This document shows positions 9,753-18,615 of a stretch of 51,863 nucleotides of DNA, one piece after another (the first letter of the stretch is position 1; every line of letters starts with the position of its first letter). The notes below the pieces were generated by a model. It was not told the origin of the DNA. It worked only from the letters and a program-made list of their open reading frames with translations, and did not search any database. The stretch covers positions 1-51,863 of the forward strand of contig CANKTH010000021.1 of assembly GCA_947486185.1 (NCBI GenBank), in the 5' to 3' direction. The position numbers and the translations under genes were made by a program. This stretch comes from Deltaproteobacteria bacterium. Lineage in GTDB: Bacteria > Myxococcota_A > UBA796 > SXON01.

Positions 9753-9818
9753 CGAGCTACACTCCAGGGTCCGCTGCTTTGACACCGGAGCCGCCCGAAA
9801 GCGTGACCCGGACTCCGC

Positions 9819-11918
9819 TCAGGGAGTGAGCAGGAGCGCGTAGACCGGGTCAGAGACGCCCATCTTGCCCGCCATCTTCAAGTGTTCTGTCGCGGCGGCG
9901 GTGTCTCCCGCGGCGGAGTCCGCCTCGGCGAGGGCAAACCAGCCGAGCGGCTGGGTCGGGGCCAGCTTCACCGCGGTTTTTGCTGCGTCGGAGGCTCCCG
10001 GAACGTCGCCCTTGGCGGCGAGCAGGAGCGCCTGGCGGGCCCACCACTCGCCCGACCCGGCCGACCAGGCCCGGGAGCGCTCCTGCTCCGCTAGCGCCCG
10101 GACCAAGAGGGCGTCAGCGCCGACGCTGTCACCCTGGGCACGAAGCTCGTGAACCCCCGCCACGAGCAGCCGGACGTGCTGCGGTTGTGCAGCGATCAAC
10201 CCTTCGATCTCGGCCCGCGCTGCTGCGGGGCCCTGCGCCGCGCGCACGGCGTTGAGGTAGTAGCGCACCGCGAGCGGATCGAAGGCGGCGTGCTGTGTGC
10301 TCTCACGATTACGTAGGTTGGCGAGCTCGAAGTTGGCTCGCGCCACCGACCAGTCCCGGCTCGCGAGGGCGATCATCATGCCGAAACGGGCCGCCCCGGT
10401 ATCGTTCAGCTCGGACACCTGGATGGCCTGACGGAAGGCCGCTTGCGCCGCATCGGCGTCCCGTTGCAGGAGCGCAGCGTTGCCGGCGGCGAGCGCAAGC
10501 CTCTCATCAAGGTCCATTTTCGCAGGATATAACGCGGCGATCTCCGAGTACGCCCCCTGTTGCAGCCGAGCCTGGGCCACCAGGCCCCAGGCGCTATGGC
10601 AGGCGTGGTCCTGTGGTTGCGGGCCGGTCCACTCCTCCTGCTTCTTCTCCGCCTTCTCAAAGTCCTTCTGGATCGCGAGCCTCTCGCGCAGCGGTAGCGC
10701 CGCCCACACGTCGTAGAGGCTGGCTGCCTGGGTGAGGGGCCCCAAGGCTGCATCCCCTTTCCCCTGGTTCAACAAGGTGAAACCCACGCTGAGCTGGGCC
10801 GTGCAGTCGCTCGGCTCAGCGACGGCCAACTCCTGGTACAGCGGTAGCGCTTCGTCCAACCGCCCTTCCCCGGCAAGGAAGTCGGCCAGCGGGGATAGAC
10901 CTGCGAGACGCGCCTCGGCGAGCTCCTCAGCGCTCGGTGCCGGCTCCCCTTCTTTGACGGGCGCCGGCGCGATCGCCTTCCGCAGCTCTGCCTCCTTGAT
11001 CGGCGCGTAATCATTCAGCTTGATCGTGGGTGCGACGCGTAACGTCACGGTCCGCGCCTCTACGTTGACCACCAGATCGTGAAGCCCGAGGGCATCGGCC
11101 CCCAGCTTCCCGGGGCCCAGCCGCGACCAGGTCGGTCCCTCCGGGATCCGGGTGACCGGGGTCGTCACCTTGACGGGGCCGACGACCACTTCGCGCCACT
11201 CCTCCCGATAGGTGGCGTCGGCGGCCGGCCACGCGGGTGCCGCGGGCAGGCTGAGCACGGGGGACTCGACCCCCTCGATGCTGTACCAGCCTTCACCCTC
11301 GATCTCCGCGGGCAGACCGCACCCATCAGACTCGGCCCGCAGTCGGGTGGGGATGCTCACCCCCGACCAGGTGCCCGCCACGATGATCTGCCCGCCCGAG
11401 TACTTCTTGTATTTGGACTTCCCAACCTTGAAGGTATAGGCTGGGTCGGTCGTGTACGGCAGGGTGCTGCCACCCAGTGCGTTGGACCAGCCCTCGGCGT
11501 CACCGCCGCTACCGAGCCGGACCTTCCCTTCGGAGGGCAGGATCGCCCACGACACCCCGGCCAGCGCGTGTACGCCGATGAGGCCATCCGCGCCGCCCTC
11601 AACCCGGCCCTCGCGGACGTCCACATCGAAGCTGCGGCCCCCCAGGCTCAGGCCCTTCAGCCAGGCCTCCTTCAGGTCGCCTTTGGGTTTGAGCTTGAGG
11701 GCCTTGACGGTGCCCGAGTTCAACCTCACGTGGTCCAGGTCGGTGGCCACACGGAGGAACAAGGTTGTTTCGCCGACCTTCGCCTCCACGAACCACGCAG
11801 GGGTGGCCGCACCCATGCTCGCATAAAGCGGCAGTTCGACGGCCGCTTCAGCCGCAGAGGCGCGCGAGAAGAAGGGCAGAGGGAGCTGGAGGAGCAGGGC
11901 GTAGAGGACCGAGCGCAT
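9819..11918 (-). CDS. Secreted retropepsin-like (degenerate) protein with TPR repeats
   Basis: The 699-aa product has a signal peptide (about residues 1-22, ending SRASAAEA). Residues about 25-340 look like two lobes of a retropepsin/aspartyl-protease fold: strand-rich lobes, a motif at the usual DTG position, then DGLIGVHAL like the D/GLLGMDFL element. The catalytic triplet reads ATDLDH rather than DTG, so activity is doubtful. Residues about 345-699 are helical tetratricopeptide-like repeats (for example ALPLYQELAVAEPSDCTA, AAFRQAIQVSELNDTGAA, AAKTAVKLAPTQPLGW). These usually mediate protein-protein contacts in the periplasm. The gene starts 142 bp from eno and is divergent from it. Confidence 0.65.
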   Translation of the reverse strand: MRSVLYALLLQLPLPFFSRASAAEAAVELPLYASMGAATPAWFVEAKVGETTLFLRVATDLDHVRLNSGTVKALKLKPKGDLKEAWLKGLSLGGRSFDVDVREGRVEGGADGLIGVHALAGVSWAILPSEGKVRLGSGGDAEGWSNALGGSTLPYTTDPAYTFKVGKSKYKKYSGGQIIVAGTWSGVSIPTRLRAESDGCGLPAEIEGEGWYSIEGVESPVLSLPAAPAWPAADATYREEWREVVVGPVKVTTPVTRIPEGPTWSRLGPGKLGADALGLHDLVVNVEARTVTLRVAPTIKLNDYAPIKEAELRKAIAPAPVKEGEPAPSAEELAEARLAGLSPLADFLAGEGRLDEALPLYQELAVAEPSDCTAQLSVGFTLLNQGKGDAALGPLTQAASLYDVWAALPLRERLAIQKDFEKAEKKQEEWTGPQPQDHACHSAWGLVAQARLQQGAYSEIAALYPAKMDLDERLALAAGNAALLQRDADAAQAAFRQAIQVSELNDTGAARFGMMIALASRDWSVARANFELANLRNRESTQHAAFDPLAVRYYLNAVRAAQGPAAARAEIEGLIAAQPQHVRLLVAGVHELRAQGDSVGADALLVRALAEQERSRAWSAGSGEWWARQALLLAAKGDVPGASDAAKTAVKLAPTQPLGWFALAEADSAAGDTAAATEHLKMAGKMGVSDPVYALLLTP

Positions 11919-12060
11919 GGACCACCGAAGGCGGGCGAGGGTATCGCGGAGGGGTGGAGCGATCCAGAGGATGCGTTAAGTCCCCGCCGCCGCCCGCCGG
12001 CGTGGCCGAGGCGTCCCGTAGCTTTCAAGCCGCTTTCCTGACAACGCTCCCGGAGTCTGA

Positions 12061-13332
<1,272 letters not shown>

Positions 13333-13383
13333 CGGGTAGCCGTGGGTGGGCGCGCCGGGATGACGCCGCCCCCCCCCTTCTGC

Positions 13384-13389
13384 TACGAT
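13384..13389 (+). promoter_or_regulatory. Putative -10 hexamer (TACGAT) for the 13409 lipoprotein gene
   Basis: TGCTACGAT (13381-13389) lies 20 nt before the ATG and ahead of the GAGGAG binding site. ATGACG at 13360-13365 could be a -35 (18-nt spacer). Similar TANNNT hexamers precede several other genes here. A run of nine C residues lies at 13369-13377, between the two elements. Confidence 0.35.
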
Positions 13390-13408
13390 AGCGGGCGAGG
13401 AGACGACG

Positions 13409-13921
13409 ATGCGGAATTCTGGGCTGGTTCCGGTCCTGGCGATCTTGGCGGCGTGCCAACCGCTGGGGAGCAAAGGATTTTTCGGAGGCGGCGAAAACAC
13501 CATCTTCACCGAAGGCGGCGGCGGCGGCGGTGGCGGCGATGACTCTGACACCTCGGATACCAACACGGGCGATCCGAATGGGCCGACGCTGACGGAGAAC
13601 AAGGTGGAGATGCTCAACAGCCCCCAGATCGGCGCCAACATCTACTTCGAGTTCTCGGTCAGCGACCCGCAAGGCGACATCGATGGTGGAAAGCTGTTCC
13701 TTGACGTCGACGAGGATGGCACCGAGATCCTCTCAGAGAGCTACGACGTGAGCTCCACGGGCTCCGGCGATGACGTCGTGCTGCTCAACGACGTACTGTA
13801 TTTTGGTGTGTCCGAGATCGATCTCGAAGCCAGCTACAGCTACTGGGTGCAGGCCCGCGATGCGTCGGGCAACCTCGGGTCTGCGTTGACGGGAGACGTG
13901 CCGGCGTACGTCGAGGAGTGA
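13409..13921 (+). CDS. Secreted lipoprotein, tandem paralogue 1
   Basis: The 170-aa product has a clear lipoprotein signal (VLAILAAC, Cys 16), then an eight-glycine run and a D/S/T linker (about residues 35-62). Next is a roughly 105-residue beta-rich domain starting VEMLNSPQIGANIYFEF and ending GSALTGDVPAYVEE. The domain recurs in the adjacent gene at 13948 (VEMLDSPQIGAIIYFEI ... GAALAGDVP), so the two are tandem duplicates. The domain looks like a single fibronectin/Ig-type beta sandwich; I do not recognise a named family. A strong GAGGAG lies 7 nt before the ATG. Likely anchored in the outer membrane. Confidence 0.8.
   Translation: MRNSGLVPVLAILAACQPLGSKGFFGGGENTIFTEGGGGGGGGDDSDTSDTNTGDPNGPTLTENKVEMLNSPQIGANIYFEFSVSDPQGDIDGGKLFLDVDEDGTEILSESYDVSSTGSGDDVVLLNDVLYFGVSEIDLEASYSYWVQARDASGNLGSALTGDVPAYVEE
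13514..13537 (+). repeat. In-frame GGC triplet run encoding eight glycines
   Basis: Five GGC triplets, one GGT and two more GGC encode a glycine run in the linker between lipid anchor and domain of the 13409 lipoprotein. Such runs can expand or contract by slippage without changing frame, altering linker length. Confidence 0.7.
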
Positions 13922-13947
13922 GTGGTGCGCTGAAAGGGGAGGTATAG

Positions 13948-14451
13948 ATGCAACATCCCTCCCTGACCCTGCTCCCGCTGCTGCGCGCCCGCGCAGGCTC
14001 CAAGCCGATCATGTTGCCTGACTCCGACACCGCTGCAACGGACAGCGCCGCCACATCTGAATCGGCTCCAAACACCGCGCCTGAGTGCTCCGGCGCCGCG
14101 TCGGCCGACGGTCCCGGACTGAGCGCTCGAACGGTCGAGATGCTCGACAGCCCCCAGATCGGGGCGATCATCTACTTCGAGATCGAGGTGATGGGGAACG
14201 TCGAGGCGATGGAGGGAGGTAGCCTGTTCATCGAGCTGATGAGCGGCCAGCAACCCGTGTTCTCCACCACGGCCGACGTGAGAGCGGACCCCTCGGACTC
14301 GGACGTCCTCCTGCTCAACGGCGCTCCTTACTTTGGAATCGCCGACATCGAGCTCGATGGGAGCTATCAGTACTGCCTCCAAGCGACGGATCGGGCCGGC
14401 ACCGTCGGCGCGGCGCTCGCGGGCGACGTGCCGCCCGACGCCGGGGATTGA
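13948..14451 (+). CDS. Secreted protein, tandem paralogue 2 (lipobox lost)
   Basis: The 167-aa product lies 26 bp after its paralogue, with GGGGAGG shortly upstream of ATG 13948. The C-terminal domain (about residues 63-163) aligns along its length with the 13409 product: VEMLDSPQIGAIIYFEI, VLLLNGAPYFGIADIELDGSYQY and GAALAGDVP. The middle D/S/T/A-rich linker is also of the same type. The N-terminus differs: MQHPSLTLLPLLRARAGS has a short hydrophobic run but no lipobox cysteine where the sibling has LAAC. It may be cleaved by signal peptidase I after ARA, or export may be impaired. Probably co-transcribed with the 13409 gene. Confidence 0.7.
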   Translation: MQHPSLTLLPLLRARAGSKPIMLPDSDTAATDSAATSESAPNTAPECSGAASADGPGLSARTVEMLDSPQIGAIIYFEIEVMGNVEAMEGGSLFIELMSGQQPVFSTTADVRADPSDSDVLLLNGAPYFGIADIELDGSYQYCLQATDRAGTVGAALAGDVPPDAGD

Positions 14452-14572
14452 GCCGCGGAACCGGGCAGGTGTGAGCGGGGATGCAGTTCGGCGAAGGAAG
14501 CGTGCGGATCGACCTTCGCCGCTTGTGCCGGCCCCCCGTCCTCCGCTACCCTGAACCCACATCGGGGTCCTC

Positions 14573-15979
14573 TTGCGTATTCTCCTTATCAACCCGTCGA
14601 TGAACATGCAGAAGCTTGGCAGGTTTGCCGAGCTTCTTGAGCCGATGCCGCCGACCGGCATCGCCTACATCGCCGGCGCCCTGGTTCACGCAGGCTTCCA
14701 CACCCGTTTTGTCGATATGTTCGCCGAGAAGCTCACGGGGCACGACGTGCTCGAGCGGGTGAAACGTTTCCAGCCCGACCTGGTCGGCCTGACCGTGCTC
14801 ACACCGTCCGCGCCGACGTGCGACATGTTGAGCCGCGCGATCAAGGCGATCTCACCACGCACTCAGATTGTCTGGGGCGGCGTACACGCCGACGTATTCG
14901 CCAAGGATATCCTCCGTACTGGCGTAGTGGACTTCGTGGTTCACCATGACGGCGAAGAGACCGTCGTCGAGCTGGTCCAGGCCCTGTCGGGGGGCACGGC
15001 TGACCTCTCACATATTGACGGTTTGTCCTGGGTCGACCACGGCGAGGCCCGCACCAACAAGGGGCGCGTCCTGGAGCGCGACCTGGACACGATACCGTAC
15101 CCTGCCTGGGACCTTTTCCCCTACCACCGCTACGGACTCCTGCCTTTCGCCGACATGGACAAGCCTGTCCTCACGATGACCGGCTCCCGCGGCTGCCCCT
15201 ACCGCTGCGACTACTGCTCCTTGCTCCACACCGGCAAGGTCTACCGTCGCCGAAACCACATCAAGATCGTCGATGAGTACGAATACCTCGTCGATCGTTA
15301 TGGGGTCAAACAGATCGGCTTCGTCGACCCGATCTTCCCGCTCGTGCTCAAGGATCTCGCGCCGCTCTGTAACGAACTCATCAGTAGGAAGCTGGATCAA
15401 CGCTGTGTATGGCTCTCCGAGACGCGCGCCGACCGGCTCGATCTCGACACCTGCCGCATGATGTACGCGGGCGGATGCCGGCGCGTGCTGATGGGCATCG
15501 AGAGCGGCGTCGACATGCTGCTCGGCAACGTCAACAAGAACCTCACCACTGAAAAAGTACGGTGGGGGGTGGAGAATGCCCGGAAGGCCGGGCTTCAGAC
15601 CGTCGGGCTGTTCATGATCGGCATCCCCGGCGAGACGCCCGAGATGACCAAGGAGACCATCGAGTTCGCCGTCAGCTTGGACCTGGATTTTGCCAAGTTC
15701 GCCGTGACCGTGCCCTTCCCCGGCTCCAAACTCTTCGAGGACCAGTGGCAGAAGACCCTCTTCCGCGACGACTGGGAGAACTACACCACGTTCAACCCGG
15801 ATCCTGACCTCTTGATCTACCACCCGGAGGGCTACGATCCGGAGCTCCTGGTCAAGATGCAGACCTACTCGTTGCGACGCTTCTACCTGCGGTATGACCA
15901 GGTGAAAAAGCAGCTCGTCGATCTGAAGACCATCAACCCGAAGATGATGCTGTACGGCATCTACGGCATGGCGATCTGA
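14573..15979 (+). CDS. B12-binding-domain radical SAM protein
   Basis: The 468-aa product has an N-terminal Rossmann-like domain of the cobalamin-binding type (MRILLINPS at the start, GLTVLTPSAPT, IVWGGVHADV; residues 1-140) and a radical SAM core with C208-x3-C212-x2-C215 in GSRGCPYRCDYC binding a 4Fe-4S cluster. Further core features are RVLMGIESG and VGLFMIGIPGET. The DxHxxG motif for base-off cobalamin is not visible, so B12 binding is uncertain. Relatives in this class (BchE-, HpnP- and P-methylase-like) do methylation or cyclisation on lipids, porphyrins and peptides; the substrate here is unknown. The start is TTG 14573, because RILLINP is normally at the very N-terminus. A TACCCT hexamer at 14547-14552 may be its -10 element. 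No obvious precursor or partner gene is adjacent. Confidence 0.85.
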   Translation: MRILLINPSMNMQKLGRFAELLEPMPPTGIAYIAGALVHAGFHTRFVDMFAEKLTGHDVLERVKRFQPDLVGLTVLTPSAPTCDMLSRAIKAISPRTQIVWGGVHADVFAKDILRTGVVDFVVHHDGEETVVELVQALSGGTADLSHIDGLSWVDHGEARTNKGRVLERDLDTIPYPAWDLFPYHRYGLLPFADMDKPVLTMTGSRGCPYRCDYCSLLHTGKVYRRRNHIKIVDEYEYLVDRYGVKQIGFVDPIFPLVLKDLAPLCNELISRKLDQRCVWLSETRADRLDLDTCRMMYAGGCRRVLMGIESGVDMLLGNVNKNLTTEKVRWGVENARKAGLQTVGLFMIGIPGETPEMTKETIEFAVSLDLDFAKFAVTVPFPGSKLFEDQWQKTLFRDDWENYTTFNPDPDLLIYHPEGYDPELLVKMQTYSLRRFYLRYDQVKKQLVDLKTINPKMMLYGIYGMAI

Positions 15980-16009
15980 GGGCTCGCGGCAGCTTCCGGC
16001 GCAGCGGGC

Positions 16010-16273
16010 CTACAAACGCCGTTTGCGGGTGCCGTCCGGGTTGAGCTCCGGCGGCGACGGGGGCGCATCCGCGGGGCCCGGAGCGGAGTCCTGCGGCATC
16101 TTTGCGGCGGGCGGACGCTCGGATCGAACCTTGGCGCTGGTCCTGGGCGCGTCTGCCTCCGCCTCGCGCCGAAGCTCGGCCTCCACCGCGGCGTTGGTAC
16201 GGGCATCGTCGCCGGAGATGCCGACTTTGACCGCCCCGCGTGCCAGGTTGAACGCTCGGCCAAAAAAGCTCAT
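16010..16273 (-). CDS. Small conserved-looking hypothetical protein
   Basis: The 87-aa product starts MSFFGRAFNLARGAVKVG, an amphipathic N-terminal helix, followed by a charged Ala/Glu/Arg helix (about 25-50) and a Pro-rich, basic C-terminus (PPELNPDGTRKRRL). AGGAGG lies 5 nt before ATG 16273, a near-perfect ribosome binding site, which supports a real gene. No signal peptide or transmembrane segment; probably a small cytoplasmic or membrane-associated protein. It is convergent with the radical SAM gene and divergent from 16345. Function unknown. Confidence 0.6.
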   Translation of the reverse strand: MSFFGRAFNLARGAVKVGISGDDARTNAAVEAELRREAEADAPRTSAKVRSERPPAAKMPQDSAPGPADAPPSPPELNPDGTRKRRL

Positions 16274-16344
16274 CACCGCCTCCTCGCGCCGTCTTAGTCA
16301 CCGGAGGCTCGCCTGGCGCGGAATTGTTGATAGGTCGGCCGCCG

Positions 16345-17769
16345 ATGTGGATGGCCCTGGTCAACCTGTGCTCCGCCGGGGCCCTCTCGCCCGGAGTGCT
16401 TCATCCGCCGGTCGCGCCGACCGGGATTGTCCTCACCGACTCGCTGCTGGCGGTGCGTCGGCAGGGGCCCGACCGGATCAACTGGCAGGGCGTGTTCCAA
16501 GTCGACGCGGCGGCGGGTCAGAAGCTCGACCTTCTGCTCCCCTTTTCACGCGAAGCGCGTGTCCCGACCGCTGTCCTGGACGGCCTCCGCGGCGCGCTCC
16601 CCAACCCCAGCGCCGAGCTGGAGGCCTTCCGCCAACGTTGCCAACCACGGTGCGAGGGCGAGCTTCGGCTGGAGCTGCCGGAGGCGGGTCTGCCACCCCT
16701 CGGCGTGAGTCAGGTACGGTTGATGCTGGGCGAGACCCGGGTGCCGCCCCGCGGGGTGAAGGTCGTGCTGCGCCCCGGTGATGACGGCGCGCTCCACATC
16801 TCGGGGGAGCTCGCTTTCGAGGTGGATCTGCCGGCCGGTCAAAGCGTCCTGGTGACCACGGTGGCCGGCGTGATCGATCTGGCGCAGCCCGACGCCGAGC
16901 TCGGTCCCTTGCCCCTCCGGCAGGCCCTGGGGGGCTGGCGCCGGTGGAGCGGGACGCCGACCTCAAGCTGGATCGCGCTCGACCGAGAGCTGTTGAGGAG
17001 CGGCCTCGAACCCGAGCTCCCAGGCGCGCCGGGGCTGGCCTATCGCTCGGGAGACGTGGTTTTTTTCCCATACTTCGACTGGGAGCCTGACGCCGACGCG
17101 AGCTTCGTGCTCCGTGGGACCACCCGCTGGCCGCTGGGGCCACCACCGCTACGCACCCCGGAGCCGGGGGCCCCCACGCGGCCGTTCGACCCCTACTCGG
17201 CCTTCCGAAGCCCGGCTTTTCCGGGGATGATCCTGAGCGCACCAAGCGGCTCCACGGGTCGGGACCACTTCCTGGTATCCGGCTCGCGCCCAATCCCCGC
17301 GTCCGGCGGCGTACCCGCCGCGGTCGACGGTGGTCTGGCCACCGCCTGGTGTAGCACCGACGCTACGCCAAGCTTGAGCTTCGATGTGGTGACTCCGGCG
17401 AACGGGCTCCTGATCTACGGTGGGGATCGGAGCGGGTGGCTCGTCGGCGACTGTGTGCCCGACGCCTTGCCCCTGCCTGGGCAAGACCGTTGTCTCATCC
17501 ATGATCCCGTCGGAGCCTTCGCGGCGGTCGGGCGCCCATTGAAGGCAAGCGTCTGGGCGGCGGATGGCACCCGAACCGGCGACCTGGTGTGGACGACCCC
17601 GGAGGAGCCGGCCCGCCTACAGGTGCCGCTCGAGATGGGTCGTTACACCTTGAGGATCGACGAGAGCGAGCCGGGCGTCGCCCGCGGTGCGCCGGTGTGT
17701 GTCAGCGAGCTCGTGGTCCAGTCTCGGATGGACCCCCGGCTGGAGACGCTGTGGGGCGCGTTGAAGTAG
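16345..17769 (+). CDS. Secreted beta-rich protein with discoidin/NADase-type glycan-binding-like C-terminus
   Basis: From ATG 16345 the product is 474 aa with a plausible signal peptide (MWMALVNLCSAGALS). Residues about 15-250 are beta-rich with several cysteines. Around residues 310-420 the segment VPAAVDGGLATAWCSTDA, followed by beta strands and paired cysteines (VGDCVPD, DRCLIHD), resembles the conserved start (xxxAxDGdxxTAWc) of discoidin-like or NADase-type glycan-binding domains. This suggests carbohydrate or surface binding outside the cell. The match is by motif only. A TTG at 16324 would extend the N-terminus by seven residues. Divergent from the small gene at 16273 and convergent with the lipoprotein at 17823. 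Confidence 0.65.
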   Translation: MWMALVNLCSAGALSPGVLHPPVAPTGIVLTDSLLAVRRQGPDRINWQGVFQVDAAAGQKLDLLLPFSREARVPTAVLDGLRGALPNPSAELEAFRQRCQPRCEGELRLELPEAGLPPLGVSQVRLMLGETRVPPRGVKVVLRPGDDGALHISGELAFEVDLPAGQSVLVTTVAGVIDLAQPDAELGPLPLRQALGGWRRWSGTPTSSWIALDRELLRSGLEPELPGAPGLAYRSGDVVFFPYFDWEPDADASFVLRGTTRWPLGPPPLRTPEPGAPTRPFDPYSAFRSPAFPGMILSAPSGSTGRDHFLVSGSRPIPASGGVPAAVDGGLATAWCSTDATPSLSFDVVTPANGLLIYGGDRSGWLVGDCVPDALPLPGQDRCLIHDPVGAFAAVGRPLKASVWAADGTRTGDLVWTTPEEPARLQVPLEMGRYTLRIDESEPGVARGAPVCVSELVVQSRMDPRLETLWGALK

Positions 17770-17822
17770 GCTGGACAAAACGGTGATTATGCCAGACGGC
17801 GGCGACGCGCAGCGCCGATGAC

Positions 17823-18584
17823 TCAGTCTGCCAGCGCGTAGCCCACCCGCGAGGCGTGGGCCTGGAGCTCCTCGATGAGCGAGAGCGCCGCCGCCGATGG
17901 ATCGGCCGCGTAGGCCTCCCGAGCGAGTTGAAGAGCAAGATCCAGCTTACCTTCGCGCTCGGCCTCTACCGCCCGGTTGTGGAGTGCGCGGGCCGTGCCG
18001 GGCTCGGGATCGGCGTAGAGGCGGCGCCGTAAGGTCTCGGGCAAAGGCGCGATCGTGTCGGCCAACCCCCACGCGAGGTCCCGGGACAGCGGGCCGTCCA
18101 GGCGGCCAGAGACCGGCAGCTTGGCGTCCAGCGACCATGGGGTGAGGTCGTGCCGCTCCGCACCGACCTCGACCTTGTGGGGGGGCAGATCCGCGCTCAC
18201 GATGGTCATGGACGCCGTGGCCCAGCCGTCGATGAGGTAACGCCGATGTTCAAGCGCCTGACTCATACCGGAGGCGGTGGTCGCCATCTCGGTGATGGCC
18301 ATGTCGAGGGTTGAAAGCACCTCATAGTCGCAGCCCCCAACACGGAGCTGCACCGGCGCCGCGGGGTCCACGTCCACCCCAGGCCGGGCACGGAGCGTTG
18401 CCACGAGGGCGTCCGCGACCTCCTTGCAGCCACGATCCTCCGCGATCACCGCCAGCTTCAACGAGGGCAACGCGAGGCCCGGCGCGGGCTGGATCTGCCA
18501 GGCAACCCGATGGGCGCAGCCTACCGTCCACACCAGGCCGAAAAGGGCGGCGAGAGGGGAACGAAGACCGCGAGACCCGCTCAT
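17823..18584 (-). CDS. Lipoprotein of unknown function
   Basis: From ATG 18584 the product is 253 aa with a lipoprotein signal (AALFGLVWTVGC, Cys 23). The body has an alpha/beta N-terminal half (LKLAVIAEDRGCKEVADALVATLRARPGVDV is compatible with a small Rossmann-like or GNA1162-like fold) and a helical C-terminal third with a TPR-like pair (LHNRAVEAEREGKLDLALQLAREAY). The frame extends upstream to 18812, but that part overlaps purB and lacks signal features, so 18584 is preferred. It sits 31 bp after purB on the same strand, probably in one transcript with purB and the MBL gene. Confidence 0.7.
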   Translation of the reverse strand: MSGSRGLRSPLAALFGLVWTVGCAHRVAWQIQPAPGLALPSLKLAVIAEDRGCKEVADALVATLRARPGVDVDPAAPVQLRVGGCDYEVLSTLDMAITEMATTASGMSQALEHRRYLIDGWATASMTIVSADLPPHKVEVGAERHDLTPWSLDAKLPVSGRLDGPLSRDLAWGLADTIAPLPETLRRRLYADPEPGTARALHNRAVEAEREGKLDLALQLAREAYAADPSAAALSLIEELQAHASRVGYALAD

Positions 18585-18615
18585 ACCATCAGCATGGCGT
18601 CGATTTCCGAGGAAA

